A stretch of DNA of 64,000 nucleotides from Bog-473 sp963770645 (GCA_963770645.1 CAVYQL010000003.1:1302001-1366000), one strand, 5' to 3'. Numbered from the stretch's first letter, positions 35,630 to 44,744 are shown. Program-made: numbers and translations. Notes: generated by a model not told the origin, from the sequence alone.

Positions 35630-36880
35630 CGCGCCGCCGCGGTTGGCGGTCAGGAGGCGCTCCCCGACGCCGCGCAGCTCCTCGATGTCGCGCAGCACCT
35701 CGGAGACCCGCTCCCAGCGGCCGTTGCGCCGGCGGTCGGCCGCCAGACCCGTCCCGTCCGCCTCTTGCCCGGGCCGGCCGCACCACCACAGTTGGACACG
35801 GCCTAGATCCTTGAGCACACGAGGACGGAGCGCTTCGGCGATGAACTCCCCCGGTGCCTCCTCCATCAACGCAGTGTGGAACTCGTCTGACATGAGGACG
35901 GTCCCGGGGTTGCCGATGTTGACGATGCGGTGGGCCAGGTTGACCGTGGGGCCGAAGTAGTCGCCGTCTCGAAGCAAGACCGGGCCGCAGGCCAGGCCGA
36001 CCCGGACGTCGGAGAGCAGCTCGTCGTCGGCGTACGCGTCGGCGAGATCGAGTCCGATGCGCGCCGCGTCGACCACGTTGTCGACGACGAACATGACCTC
36101 GTCGCCGATCATCTTGACGACACGGCCGCGGGCTCTGGTCACGATGTCGTGGGAGATCTCCTCGAAGCGTCGCACCACCTCGGCCAACTCCTCGTGGCTC
36201 AGGTGCTGACTGAGCAGGGTGAAGCCGACCATGTCGGCGAATCCAACCGCCAGTACCGGGCTCTCACCTGGCGCGAGCCCGTGGCTGCGCAACATCATGC
36301 TGCGCTGGATCCCTGCTGCCAGCTGGCGCCGCCAGACGAACTCGAGCAGCTTCGCCATGGCGGGGATCGTGACGTCGGCGACGCTGGCGAAGGCCTCCGC
36401 AGAGAGGACCGGGTCGACCTCCGCGTGCGCCACGTCGCTCGGGACGAGCTCTGCCTCGGCGATGCGCGCCATCGACGAGCCGATGACGCGGGCCATCTGC
36501 ACGGCCGTCTCGACGTCGGCCGTGCCGAGCGCCTGGAGGCCCTGGAAGATCTGGACGGCCTCGAGGTCGAGATCGGTGAACGCCAGCTCTTCGTGGTCCA
36601 CTCCGGGGAACCCAAGCGCGCGCCAGAAGCGCTCGAGCTTGTCCAGGCTCACGCCCGTCAGCTCCGACACCTCGAGGCGCGAGTAGCGGCGGCGGAAGGG
36701 AACGAGCATCCGATCGGCCACGAAGAGGTCGATCACGCCGTCATCTACCGCTCGGTCGATCTCTTCCTCCGTCGCGCCGTGCATGAGGAGGATCTCTTTG
36801 ACGTGGGCGAGGGCGGCTTCGCGCCGCGCCTCGTCGTCGACCCCGGACAGCGCGTCGTAGCCGTGGAAGAAGCCGCTCAT
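35585..36880 (-). CDS. Class III adenylate/guanylate cyclase with N-terminal regulatory domain
   Basis: The N-terminal 200 residues (HVKEILLMHGATEEEIDRAV, RRRYSRLEVSELTGVSLDKL) resemble the autoinhibitory, pH-responsive domain of the mycobacterial Rv1264 cyclase. The C-terminal half is a class III catalytic domain: metal Asp in VGFADMVGFTLLSQ, substrate Lys and second Asp in GRVVKMIGDEVMF, and the VNLAHRI Asn-Arg pair. No membrane helix is seen. The last 45 residues are low-complexity. ATG 36880 overlaps the gpsA stop, so the two are co-transcribed. Confidence 0.9.
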   Translation of the reverse strand: MSGFFHGYDALSGVDDEARREAALAHVKEILLMHGATEEEIDRAVDDGVIDLFVADRMLVPFRRRYSRLEVSELTGVSLDKLERFWRALGFPGVDHEELAFTDLDLEAVQIFQGLQALGTADVETAVQMARVIGSSMARIAEAELVPSDVAHAEVDPVLSAEAFASVADVTIPAMAKLLEFVWRRQLAAGIQRSMMLRSHGLAPGESPVLAVGFADMVGFTLLSQHLSHEELAEVVRRFEEISHDIVTRARGRVVKMIGDEVMFVVDNVVDAARIGLDLADAYADDELLSDVRVGLACGPVLLRDGDYFGPTVNLAHRIVNIGNPGTVLMSDEFHTALMEEAPGEFIAEALRPRVLKDLGRVQLWWCGRPGQEADGTGLAADRRRNGRWERVSEVLRDIEELRGVGERLLTANRGGASVAAQPGGGDPEGS

Positions 36881-37899
36881 GCGGGCAGGCCCCGAAGCAA
36901 CGCCTCGTCCCACTCGGGTCGCGACGGTCGGCGCATGAGGTTCATGAGCGCATCGGCCGGTGCGCAGCGTCCCTGCACGATTGCTTGGACCTGTTCTGCG
37001 ATGGGCATCTCGATCCCGTGGGCCCGCGCCAGCGCGACGAGGGGGCCGGCGCTCTTGACGCCCTCGGCCACCATCTGCATCCCGCTGACAATCTCATCGA
37101 GGGAGCGGCCCTCACCCAAGGCGAAACCTACCGACCGGTTCCGGCTCTGTGGGCTGGCACAGGTGGCCACCAGGTCTCCCACCCCGGCGAGGCCGCCGAA
37201 GGTGAGCACCTTGCCCCCCAGCGCGACGCCGAGCCGGCCGAGCTCCGCCAGTCCCCTCGTGATCAGCACCGCCCGGGTGTTGTCGCCCAGCCCGAGCCCG
37301 TCACCGATACCCGCGGCGATGGCCATCACGTTCTTGGTGGCGCCGGCGATCTCGCACCCGACCACGTCGGTGCCGGTATAGGTGCGGAAAGTCCGGCTGT
37401 GCACGAGCCCCTGGACGCGCTCAGCGAGCGCGTCGTCGGGCAGGGCGACGACGCAGGCCGCAGGATGACCCTTGGCGACTTCGCGAGCGAGGTTCGGTCC
37501 GGTGAGCACCCCGGCTGCGATGCCCGGCAGTACCTCGGCGACCACCTGGGACATCCGCAGATTCGTCCCCATCTCAATTCCCTTGGCCAGGCTGACGACG
37601 GCCTCGAGCGAGCCGGCCGACGAACGCACACCGGTGAGCACGTCTCGGAACCCGTGCGACGGCACTGCCATGAACACGATGCCGGTGCCCGCGAGTGCCT
37701 CGTCCAACGACGAGGTCACCGCCAGCCCGTCGGGGAGCTCGATGCCGGGCAAATAGCTCCCGTTCTCGCGCGTCGTCCGCATGGAGGCGGCCAGCTCGTC
37801 TGATCGGGCCCACAGGGTCGTGGGATGCGTCGCCCCGACGATCGTGGCGACCGCGGTCCCCCAGGACCCTGCCCCGATCACTGCCACCCGCTCTGTCAT
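36877..37899 (-). CDS. gpsA: Glycerol-3-phosphate dehydrogenase [NAD(P)+]
   Basis: GpsA reduces dihydroxyacetone phosphate to sn-glycerol 3-phosphate for phospholipid synthesis. The NAD(P)-binding motif is VIGAGSWGTAVATIV at the N-terminus; the substrate domain has VSLAKGIEMGTNLRMSQVV, LTGPNLAREVAKGHPAACVV and the catalytic Lys in EIAGATKNVMAIAAGIGDG. 340 residues is the standard length. ATG 37899 diverges from cofC. It is followed by the cyclase with ATGA overlap. Confidence 0.95.
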   Translation of the reverse strand: MTERVAVIGAGSWGTAVATIVGATHPTTLWARSDELAASMRTTRENGSYLPGIELPDGLAVTSSLDEALAGTGIVFMAVPSHGFRDVLTGVRSSAGSLEAVVSLAKGIEMGTNLRMSQVVAEVLPGIAAGVLTGPNLAREVAKGHPAACVVALPDDALAERVQGLVHSRTFRTYTGTDVVGCEIAGATKNVMAIAAGIGDGLGLGDNTRAVLITRGLAELGRLGVALGGKVLTFGGLAGVGDLVATCASPQSRNRSVGFALGEGRSLDEIVSGMQMVAEGVKSAGPLVALARAHGIEMPIAEQVQAIVQGRCAPADALMNLMRRPSRPEWDEALLRGLPA

Positions 37900-37955
37900 G
37901 CCCCAAGAGACTACGGCGGGCTCACCGCCCCTTCTGCCGTGACCCCTACACTGTC

Positions 37956-38582
37956 GTGGTGTCGAGGGTGGTCGTGCCGGCTGCGTGGGATGCGACGCTC
38001 GACGCAGACGTCCGCCTCGGGCCCGAGGTCGTCCTGATCCCCGTCAAGGCGTTTCATCAGGCGAAGCGGCGGTTGGGCACGGCGCTGAGCGACCCCGATC
38101 GGGAGCAGCTGGTGCGGACCATGGCGACGCATGTGATTTCGGCCAGCGCACCGCTTCCCGTTGTGGTCGTGTGTGACGACGAGGTCGTGGCCGCGTGGGC
38201 GGAAGAACGAGGCGCCAGCGTCGTGTGGGCGCCGGGTCAGGGCCTCAACGGCGCCGTCAAGGTCGGCGTCGATCGCCTGGCCCAGGCCGGTGCACACTGG
38301 GTGACCGTCGCCCACGGGGACCTGCCGCGCGCCAAGGGTCTGGGCACACTTTCGCCCTTTGACGGCGTCACCCTCGTTCCCGACCGGCGAGATGACGGCA
38401 CGAACGTGCTGCGGCTGCCCGCGACCGCAGACTTCAGGTTTGCTTATGGTCCCGGTTCGTTCCGGGCTCACCGGGCGGAGGCCACGCGCCTCGGGCTGGC
38501 CGTACGGATCCTCCGCTCCCCCGACCTGGCCTACGACGTCGACTGGCCGGCAGACTTCACCGAGCTCTCGACAGAGCCCTGA
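37956..38582 (+). CDS. cofC: 2-phospho-lactate/phosphoenolpyruvate guanylyltransferase
   Basis: CofC (FbiD in mycobacteria) makes the guanylylated three-carbon intermediate that CofD/FbiA joins to the deazaflavin in coenzyme F420 synthesis. The 208-residue protein shows VVLIPVKAFHQAKRRLG at the start of the nucleotidyltransferase fold, the AHGDLPRAKGLGTL motif and PDRRDDGTNVLRLP, which are family hallmarks. The start could be GTG 37956 or 37959. Other F420 genes are not in the window, but a Ddn-like F420 user is at 42344. Confidence 0.92.
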   Translation: MVSRVVVPAAWDATLDADVRLGPEVVLIPVKAFHQAKRRLGTALSDPDREQLVRTMATHVISASAPLPVVVVCDDEVVAAWAEERGASVVWAPGQGLNGAVKVGVDRLAQAGAHWVTVAHGDLPRAKGLGTLSPFDGVTLVPDRRDDGTNVLRLPATADFRFAYGPGSFRAHRAEATRLGLAVRILRSPDLAYDVDWPADFTELSTEP

Positions 38583-38586
38583 CGCG

Positions 38587-38614
38587 GAACCGGGGGCCCG
38601 AAGACCCCCGGTTC
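38587..38614. terminator. Bidirectional hairpin between cofC and histone-like gene
   Basis: GAACCGGGGG (38587-38596) pairs perfectly with CCCCCGGTTC (38605-38614) around an eight-base loop, five bases after the cofC stop. It also faces the 3' end of the convergent histone-like gene, so it may serve both. Confidence 0.75.
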
Positions 38615-38656
38615 TCATCTGTCAGGTGAGCGCAGCAACGTGCTGCGCCCGGGCGT

Positions 38657-39067
38657 CTAGCGCTTGGTTGCCCGACGCTTGGTCGCCTTGCGTGCCGGAG
38701 CCCGCTTCTTGGCAGCCTTCTTAGCCGGAGCCCGCTTCTTAGCCGGGGCCCGCTTCTTGGCGGCCTTGCGTGCCGGAGCCCGCTTCTTGGCAGCCTTCTT
38801 GGCCGGGGACCGACGCTTGGTCGCCTTGCGTGCCGGAGCCCGCTTCTTGGCGGCCTTCTTGGCCGGGGACCGACGCTTGACCGCCTTGCGTGCCGGAGCC
38901 CGCTTCTTGGCGGCCTTCTTGGCCGGAGACCGACGCTTGGTCGCCTTGCGAGCCGGAGCCCGCTTGACGGCCTTCTTGGCCGGTGCGCGCTTAACTGCCT
39001 TTCTTGCCGGGGCCCTTTTCTTAGCGGCCTTCTTGGCCGGACCCCTTCTTTTCGCGGCTACTGCCAC
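38657..39067 (-). CDS. Histone H1-like Lys/Ala/Arg/Pro-rich protein
   Basis: This 136-residue protein consists almost entirely of AAKKRAPARKA and TKRRSPAKKA-type repeats, without a folded domain. Such extremely basic proteins resemble the tails of mycobacterial HupB or eukaryotic histone H1 and probably coat DNA or RNA. The strong ribosome binding site GGGAGGT lies just before GTG 39067, so it may be well expressed. Part of the gene is an exact 60-bp tandem repeat. It stands next to the coupling-protein/relaxase pair across a 0.5-kb spacer. Confidence 0.75.
   Translation of the reverse strand: MAVAAKRRGPAKKAAKKRAPARKAVKRAPAKKAVKRAPARKATKRRSPAKKAAKKRAPARKAVKRRSPAKKAAKKRAPARKATKRRSPAKKAAKKRAPARKAAKKRAPAKKRAPAKKAAKKRAPARKATKRRATKR
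38761..38940. repeat. Three 60-bp tandem repeats in histone-like gene
   Basis: Units 38761-38820, 38821-38880 and 38881-38940 are nearly identical, with a few substitutions, and a partial fourth copy follows to about 38965. Each encodes the same 20 residues of the basic protein, so copy number changes would keep the frame. Confidence 0.9.
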
Positions 39068-39582
39068 AGGTGCACCTCCCTAGGAGCATGGTCACTGAAT
39101 AGAGGTGAAGCCTGCGCCACTTCGAGTTCCGTACCTCGCCGTGCGCATTGCCGCACCGGATTCACTTGTTTGTGAGACGAATAACGCTGCTGCGCCGGCA
39201 TCAATGACACCACCGCATCACGTCGGTCCGTCCCTCCCGTCGTGCGCTGTCGAACTGACACTGTGCGACTCGACGCGCAGACGCGTAGAAACGAGACCGA
39301 CAAGTCTCTTCTCGCGCGCCACACATCGATGTGTCGCAGCACATGCCAACCCTCCCTCACACTGTGGGTAGACACCATTCTTCTGTTGTCAACACGCTCA
39401 GGTCAAGCATTCTTTGTTCGCGGGGTCATTTTGCGCGTACTCATGACATTCGTTTCACGCGCTGTCGTCCCGACAAATGACGCGCACACTGCACACCTGT
39501 GTTGACCTTTTGCTTTCGTTGTCGTCGCATTGGGCGATATGTCCTATGGAATTTTCTGTTCCCCAACGCAAACATCGTCTGC
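39068..39582. promoter_or_regulatory. AT-richer spacer between histone-like gene and coupling protein
   Basis: This 515-bp gap holds no convincing gene and is clearly richer in A+T than the window. It has a perfect 14-bp palindrome at 39321-39334 and a small hairpin (GAGAC 39293-39297 with GTCTC 39304-39308). It should carry the promoters of two divergent genes. Its place beside a relaxase and coupling protein also makes it a place to look for an origin of transfer, but I see no specific nick site. Confidence 0.5.
39321..39334. promoter_or_regulatory. Perfect 14-bp palindrome
   Basis: ACACATCGATGTGT reads the same on both strands and lies mid-way in the divergent spacer, 249 bp before the coupling-protein start. 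It could be an operator for a dimeric regulator. Confidence 0.45.
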
Positions 39583-40977
39583 ATGGAACGTGATGATCAG
39601 ATACGTGATTCGTGCCTGATTTCCACAACTGCATTGCGCGAGGTCCACCGTTTTGCGCAGCACAGCATCTATGTTGGGTACGGCAGAAACGGGTGGATGT
39701 GGGCTGGAGCGCAGCGTTCGACGCTGGTGTTGGGTCCTCCGCGCTCCGGAAAGACATCGTCCCTGGTCATCCCCAATATTTTGTTGTCGGGTGGTGCGGT
39801 CGTCTCCACGTCAACCAAGCCCGACGTGATGCTGGCGACCGCGCCCTCCCGCAGTCGTGACGGATGGGCGTTTCTCTACGATCCGAGCGGAGAAATCGAT
39901 TGCCCTTCCACCGTCGAGCGCGTCGGGTGGTCGCCACTGACCACTGCGAGCGATTGGGACGCGGCGGTGGTGACTGCCGACGCCATGGTCGGCGCGAGCC
40001 GTCTGAGTGGCGCTCGCACAGGCGAGCACCACTGGACCGAGCGGGCCGGCGCCCTCCTCTCAACCCTGCTTCACGCCGCTGCGCTCGAAGAGCTGACCAT
40101 GCCCGAGGTCCTGCGCTGGATCGACCGCCACAACGCTGCCCCGGCCCTCCAGATCCTCGCGACGAGCGGGGCCGAGACCCCGGCGACGGATTTGCTGGCC
40201 GGCATCGCCGCCACCGATTCTCGTGAGCAGTCAGGAATCTGGTCGACCGCGTCGGGCGTCCTGGCCGCCTATCGCACCAAGGGAGCCATGGCGTCGACGA
40301 ACGCGCCACCCCTCGATCTCGACGCATTCTGCGACGGAGCGAACACGCTCTACGTCTGCTCGACAGGACGCCGGCAGCGTCAGTTCGCCCCGCTCGTCGT
40401 CTCTCTCGTCGGCGACGTACGCGAGGCCGTCTACGAACGTGCTCGCACCAACGGTCTCGATGGGCCGCCGACGCTCCTCGCGCTCGACGAGGTCGCCAAC
40501 ATTGCGCCCATCCCGGACCTCCCCGCCATGGTGAGCGAGGGGGCGGGGCAGGGGTTGCTGGTCCTGGCCTGCCTGCAGGACCTGTCGCAGGCGCGAGGCC
40601 GGTGGGGACCGGCGGCCGACGGCTTCCTGTCGCTGTTCGGGACCACGGTCGTGCTGCAGGGCATCGCCGACACCGCCACCCTGCGTGACATCAGTGCACT
40701 GGCGGGCCGCCACGAGGTCACGACGACGACGCTCAGCCGGTCGGTCGGGCGTTGGGGACGCATCCACCCGTCGACATCGGTGGGACCCGCCCGCGAGGAC
40801 CGGCTGCCCGTCGACGCCATCGCGCGCGGCGCACCGGGCCACGCGCTCGTCCTCGGCCCGGACAAGGACGTCACCGAGGTCGCGCTGACACCGGCGCACA
40901 CGCACGCACCGTGGCGCGACCTCGTGCCGCCGCAACGGACGCTGGCGGCGCGCCAGACGACCGGCCTGAGTCGATAG
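39583..40977 (+). CDS. Type IV secretion coupling protein-like ATPase (VirD4/TraG family)
   Basis: The 464-residue ATPase has Walker A LGPPRSGKTSSLV (about residues 50-62), then VSTSTKPDVMLAT, a family motif of TraG/TraD proteins that links to substrate DNA. Walker B TLLALDEVANIAPIPDLP is near 300, and LSLFGTTVVLQGIAD follows as in coupling proteins. The N-terminal membrane helices of VirD4 are missing, so it would be soluble or dock to another protein. ATG 39583 is preferred to the upstream start. It ends exactly against the convergent relaxase stop. Confidence 0.88.
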   Translation: MERDDQIRDSCLISTTALREVHRFAQHSIYVGYGRNGWMWAGAQRSTLVLGPPRSGKTSSLVIPNILLSGGAVVSTSTKPDVMLATAPSRSRDGWAFLYDPSGEIDCPSTVERVGWSPLTTASDWDAAVVTADAMVGASRLSGARTGEHHWTERAGALLSTLLHAAALEELTMPEVLRWIDRHNAAPALQILATSGAETPATDLLAGIAATDSREQSGIWSTASGVLAAYRTKGAMASTNAPPLDLDAFCDGANTLYVCSTGRRQRQFAPLVVSLVGDVREAVYERARTNGLDGPPTLLALDEVANIAPIPDLPAMVSEGAGQGLLVLACLQDLSQARGRWGPAADGFLSLFGTTVVLQGIADTATLRDISALAGRHEVTTTTLSRSVGRWGRIHPSTSVGPAREDRLPVDAIARGAPGHALVLGPDKDVTEVALTPAHTHAPWRDLVPPQRTLAARQTTGLSR

Positions 40978-42327
40978 TCAGCGCCCGAGGCCGAGCTCGA
41001 CCGTGGCGGGGTCACGCCGGCCGAGGCGGGTCCGTGCGACCTCGACGTGTCGCACCGCCGTGAGATGGTCGGCCAGCCGCGCGGGTGGCAACGCGGCCAA
41101 TCCGTCGCGCCCGACGCCGAAAGGCTCGTCGGCACGAGTGACGTTCCATCGATCCCGATAAGCCTCGATCGTCGTGGCGGCGTCCACCCACACCTCGTGG
41201 TCCCGGGGATCGACGGGGCGCGGCCCGAGCGCGCGCAAGTGATGGGGGCGCGCCAGCGCGTCACGGCGCTGATGGAGCGGTTCGGTGACGCCGGTGGGAG
41301 CCGGCGGCATCCAGAGCGCGACGATGCGCTCGACCGAGCCCGCCTCGACGCCGTCGCGAGCGCCACTGGCGAAGGCGGCCACGACGTCACGCCGGTGGGC
41401 CCCACCGTGGGGCGTCAACGAGAGCATGCCGGCGACGCAGTGCTCGTCGAGGACCCGATGGGCATCCTGCCGTATCGATACCGGCTCGAGCTGCGGCGGG
41501 CCCCCGGCCGCACTCGCCCGGCGGCGCCAGTCCCGTGCCGCCTCGGCGTAGTCGAGGCCCGTCGTCTTGGCCGGACGGGTGGCAGCCCACGCGACGCGCC
41601 GGCCCCGGGCCGACCGGGTCCCGGTCTCGTGCATGCGGCGGCGGATGTCGGCGCCACGTGAGGAGAGCTCGCCGAGCACCTCGGGTGGGATGCCGGCGAT
41701 CTCTGCAGACCGCCCCGGCGGCGGCGCGGTCCAGCGGACGCCCAATCCGGCGCGCAGGTGGGCCTCGTAGACCGAGCACGCAGCTTGGCGGTGGGCGTCG
41801 AGCCCGCGCCGGTCGCAGGCCGTCCACCGTCCGTCGACCCCGTGCACGAGGTTCGCCATCACGACGTGGCTGTGCAGGTGCGGGTCCCCGTTGCGGCTGA
41901 CGGCGTGCGTGAACTGGCCGGCCACCATGCCGCTGGTCGGGATCACGACGTCGCGGCGGACAGCCGAGACCGCGTGCTGCTCCAGATAGGCCAGCCCCCC
42001 GGCCACCGCGGCCTCGTGCGCGTCGACGATCCGGCGCGCCTCGTCCGGGCCGCCCAGCGCGAACAGCACGCTCGCCGACTTCGGGGCGCTGAACGTCAGG
42101 TCGTATGCGGCGACGGTGACCCGCGAGGACCCGATGGGCCGTCCGGTCGCCGGGTGCAGGCCCGCCAAGAGGCGGTGGACTCCTGCGGCGTCAGCGGGGC
42201 CGTCCAACCTCAACCCGGCCGCGGCCGCACCGGTCCAGCGCGCCGGCACCGGGGCCGGCAGCTCCCGACCGAGATCCGAGAGGTAGTAGTCCGCCCCGTC
42301 CCGCCGCACGCCGTGGATCCCGAGCAC
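40978..42327 (-). CDS. MobF (TrwC/TraI-type) relaxase domain protein
   Basis: This protein resembles the N-terminal nicking domain of conjugative relaxases that cut at oriT. The tandem tyrosines of MobF lie at Tyr14 and Tyr15 (GADYYLSD), the motif LTFSAPKSASVLFALGG is present, and the metal-binding three-His motif HLHSH is at about residues 150-154. At 449 residues it lacks the SF1 helicase domain found in TrwC and TraI. The last 150 residues have no clear domain. The start is GTG 42327, 16 bp after the Ddn-like gene. The stop abuts the convergent coupling protein. Confidence 0.87.
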   Translation of the reverse strand: MLGIHGVRRDGADYYLSDLGRELPAPVPARWTGAAAAGLRLDGPADAAGVHRLLAGLHPATGRPIGSSRVTVAAYDLTFSAPKSASVLFALGGPDEARRIVDAHEAAVAGGLAYLEQHAVSAVRRDVVIPTSGMVAGQFTHAVSRNGDPHLHSHVVMANLVHGVDGRWTACDRRGLDAHRQAACSVYEAHLRAGLGVRWTAPPPGRSAEIAGIPPEVLGELSSRGADIRRRMHETGTRSARGRRVAWAATRPAKTTGLDYAEAARDWRRRASAAGGPPQLEPVSIRQDAHRVLDEHCVAGMLSLTPHGGAHRRDVVAAFASGARDGVEAGSVERIVALWMPPAPTGVTEPLHQRRDALARPHHLRALGPRPVDPRDHEVWVDAATTIEAYRDRWNVTRADEPFGVGRDGLAALPPARLADHLTAVRHVEVARTRLGRRDPATVELGLGR

Positions 42328-42343
42328 GCCCGGGGAACGGTCG

Positions 42344-42754
42344 TCAGGTCCGGCGCAGCTCCACCACCGGGATCACCCGGGGGGCGGCCTTCTCCGCGTA
42401 CTCCGCGAAGCCCGGCTGGTAGGCCACCTGCTCCGCGTAGAGGCGGTCGCGCTCGGGGCCGGTCACCGGGGTGGCGACGGCGGTGAAGACCTCGTCACCC
42501 AGCTCGACCACCACCTCTGGATGCGCCACCAGGTTGTAGTACCAGTCCGGGTTCGTCGGTGCCCCCGCCTTGGAGGCGACCACGTAGGTCCGTTCCCCTT
42601 CGAGGAGCGCGACGAGGGGATTCACCCGCTTGGCGCCCGACCGCGCCCCCGTGGTGGTGAGCAAGACGACCGGCGCGTCGCCGAAGGCAGCCACCCTGCC
42701 ATGGTTCGCCCGGAATTCGTCGATGACGCCCTGATTGAAGTTCTGCATTCCCAT
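42344..42754 (-). CDS. Deazaflavin (F420)-dependent nitroreductase-family protein
   Basis: This 136-residue split-barrel protein matches the Ddn/F420H2-dependent oxidoreductase group of actinobacteria. Signature stretches are VVLLTTTGARSGAKRVNPLV and the PTNPDWYYNLVAHPEVVVEL segment that shapes the F420 pocket. The substrate is unknown. It lies upstream of the relaxase on the same strand but is a common chromosomal family, so the link is probably accidental. Confidence 0.88.
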   Translation of the reverse strand: MGMQNFNQGVIDEFRANHGRVAAFGDAPVVLLTTTGARSGAKRVNPLVALLEGERTYVVASKAGAPTNPDWYYNLVAHPEVVVELGDEVFTAVATPVTGPERDRLYAEQVAYQPGFAEYAEKAAPRVIPVVELRRT

Positions 42755-42764
42755 GGGCCGGACC

Positions 42765-44715
42765 CTAGTAACGAGCCAGGACCCGCCGCGCCGCGTGGGC
42801 GGCGAGACCCGTCAACGACGGCGGGTTGACCACCCGGGCGGCCGGACCGAGTTGGAGCAGGAGCCGCTCGAACCAGGCCATCCCCGAGACGTCGAGCACG
42901 ACGCCGTCGCCGTCACGGGCCACCGCACGGACCGGCACGGATTCGGGCACCCACCCGGCGTCGGGGCCCAGTCGCAACTGCACCTCCACCGCGCCGGGCC
43001 CCGGCACGAACATCTCTTGCAGCGGCCGGTCCCGCAGCGCGCCGGAGGCGGTCGTCGCAGCGCTGTCGTCGTCGCGCACCGCACCGATCCGGTCGACCCT
43101 GAACCGGCGCATGTCGCCCGCGCGGTGACAGTACGCATCGAGATACCAGTGGCCGTCGATCGTGATCACCTGCACGGGCTCGACGACACGGGTGGTGAGC
43201 TCGTCGCGCGAACCTGACAGGTAGTCGATCGAGACCGCCGCACCCACGTCCGCCGCCGCCCGCACCGCGGCCAAGTGCTCCGGCGCGTCCACGTCGAGAC
43301 CGACCACCTCTCGTGACCCCGAGCGCGGCGTCCAGCTTGGCCAAGGCACGCCGCAACGCGTCGTTGTCGGACCCCGGCACCGCCAGCAGCAAGCGGGCCG
43401 ACGCCGCCACGGCGAAACCCTCCGCCGGCGTCAAGCGCCGCGGCCGGGCGTACTCGGGCGGCAAGAACGCGCGCACAGAATGCTCCGACACCTCGATCTC
43501 CATCAGCGTGTCCGGCGTGTACGGCGGCGTCCCGCAGCAGGCCGCCAGCTCCAACTCCGCCACCAGCTCCTGCTCGTCCATCCCGAACCGCTGCGCCGCC
43601 TCGGCCGTCGGCGCCTCCCCCACCTGCGCCAGCCACCCGATCACCGCCAGCAGGCGACGCAACCGCCGGCTCGTCTCCGCTCCGGGGGCGGATCTGGGCC
43701 CAGCCGCCGCACCGGTGCTGCCCTCATCGGGCGCGGCGGGCACCACGGGATCCGCCGGAAGGGTGTGCTCCTCGTTCGAAATGGCGTCGAGCCACGCAAC
43801 GAGCTCGTCGCGGAAGGCCGGTGGCTCCAAGATGGTGGCGTGATCGAGCAGGCCGAGCACCCACGAGCGGATGGACGTGAACGACGACACGCCGAGCTCG
43901 AGGTCGACCGACCCGTCGACGGCGCGCGCGACCACCTTGTCCTCGCCGACCTCGTCGATGACCCGGCGCGCCTCGAGCGCGTCGACGCGGACACGCATGG
44001 TGACGGCGTCGTCGCCCTCGGCCTCCCAGGGCTCGTCGGGCAGCGCCGCCTTCACGTCCACCTGCACGCCGTCGGGGACCGTGCCGCTGCCCGCCTCGCC
44101 GCGCGTCACGTCGCCGTCGATCCGGTCGACGCGGAACGTGCGCACGCCTTCGCGCTCGACGTCCCACGCCACGAGGTACCAGTGCCCGAAGCGGAACCAC
44201 AGCCCCACGGGTGCGACCACGCGGGGCGCCCCGCCGCCGCCCCGGTACGCGAAGGTGGCCGCGGCGCGTGTGCGGACCGCCTCGAACAGCTCGACCAGCG
44301 CGGCGGGCGGGACGAGCGAGGCGATCGGCCGGACGTCGCCCAGGCCGGCCGCGCCCAACTTCAACAGCGCATCTCGACCACTAGGATCGCCGAGGTGGAC
44401 GCCGGCGACGGCGAGGTGGAGCGCGACCTGCTCGTCGGGTTCGAGATCGAGGTCGGGCAGGTAGAACGCCTCGCGTTCGATCCGGTACCCGTACTGTTCG
44501 GCGCCCGGCAGCCGTTCGGTGAGGACGGGGATGCCCTCGTCACGAAGGAGGCGCTTGTCCCGCTCGAAGGCCTGGCGGCGCGCCGAGTGCTCGGCCGGGT
44601 AGCCCGGGACCTGGTGCGCGATGGCGTCGAGGGTCAGCGGGTGCTGCGCCTCGAGCAGGACGAGGACGAGGTCGGTGACGCGCTCGAGCCGATCGAGTTT
44701 CGGGGGGGCCTCCAT
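42765..44715 (-). pseudogene. Fused tandem WYL regulator (PafB-PafC-like) with one frameshift
   Basis: The protein consists of two HTH-WYL modules in tandem, as in fused PafBC, the DNA-damage transcription activator of mycobacteria. Module one starts LDRLERVTDLVLVLLEAQHP, with WYL core RFGHWYLVAWDVEREGVRTF. Module two has RRLRRLLAVIGWLAQVGEAP, then the WYL core VITIDGHWYLDAYCHRAGDM. Between them and the end, the frame from ATG 44715 turns nonsensical after LAKLDAALG, while the second frame resumes at REVVGLDVDAP. A one-base change near 43305-43335 restores a protein of about 650 residues. It may be a sequencing error. Confidence 0.82.
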
Positions 44716-44744
44716 CGAAGAGAGCCTACGGCGGCGGGCGCGCC

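Noticed and set aside
38657..39067. CRISPR array, because of regular 60-bp repeats
   Set aside because: The units are contiguous without unique spacers and are translated as a basic repeat protein.
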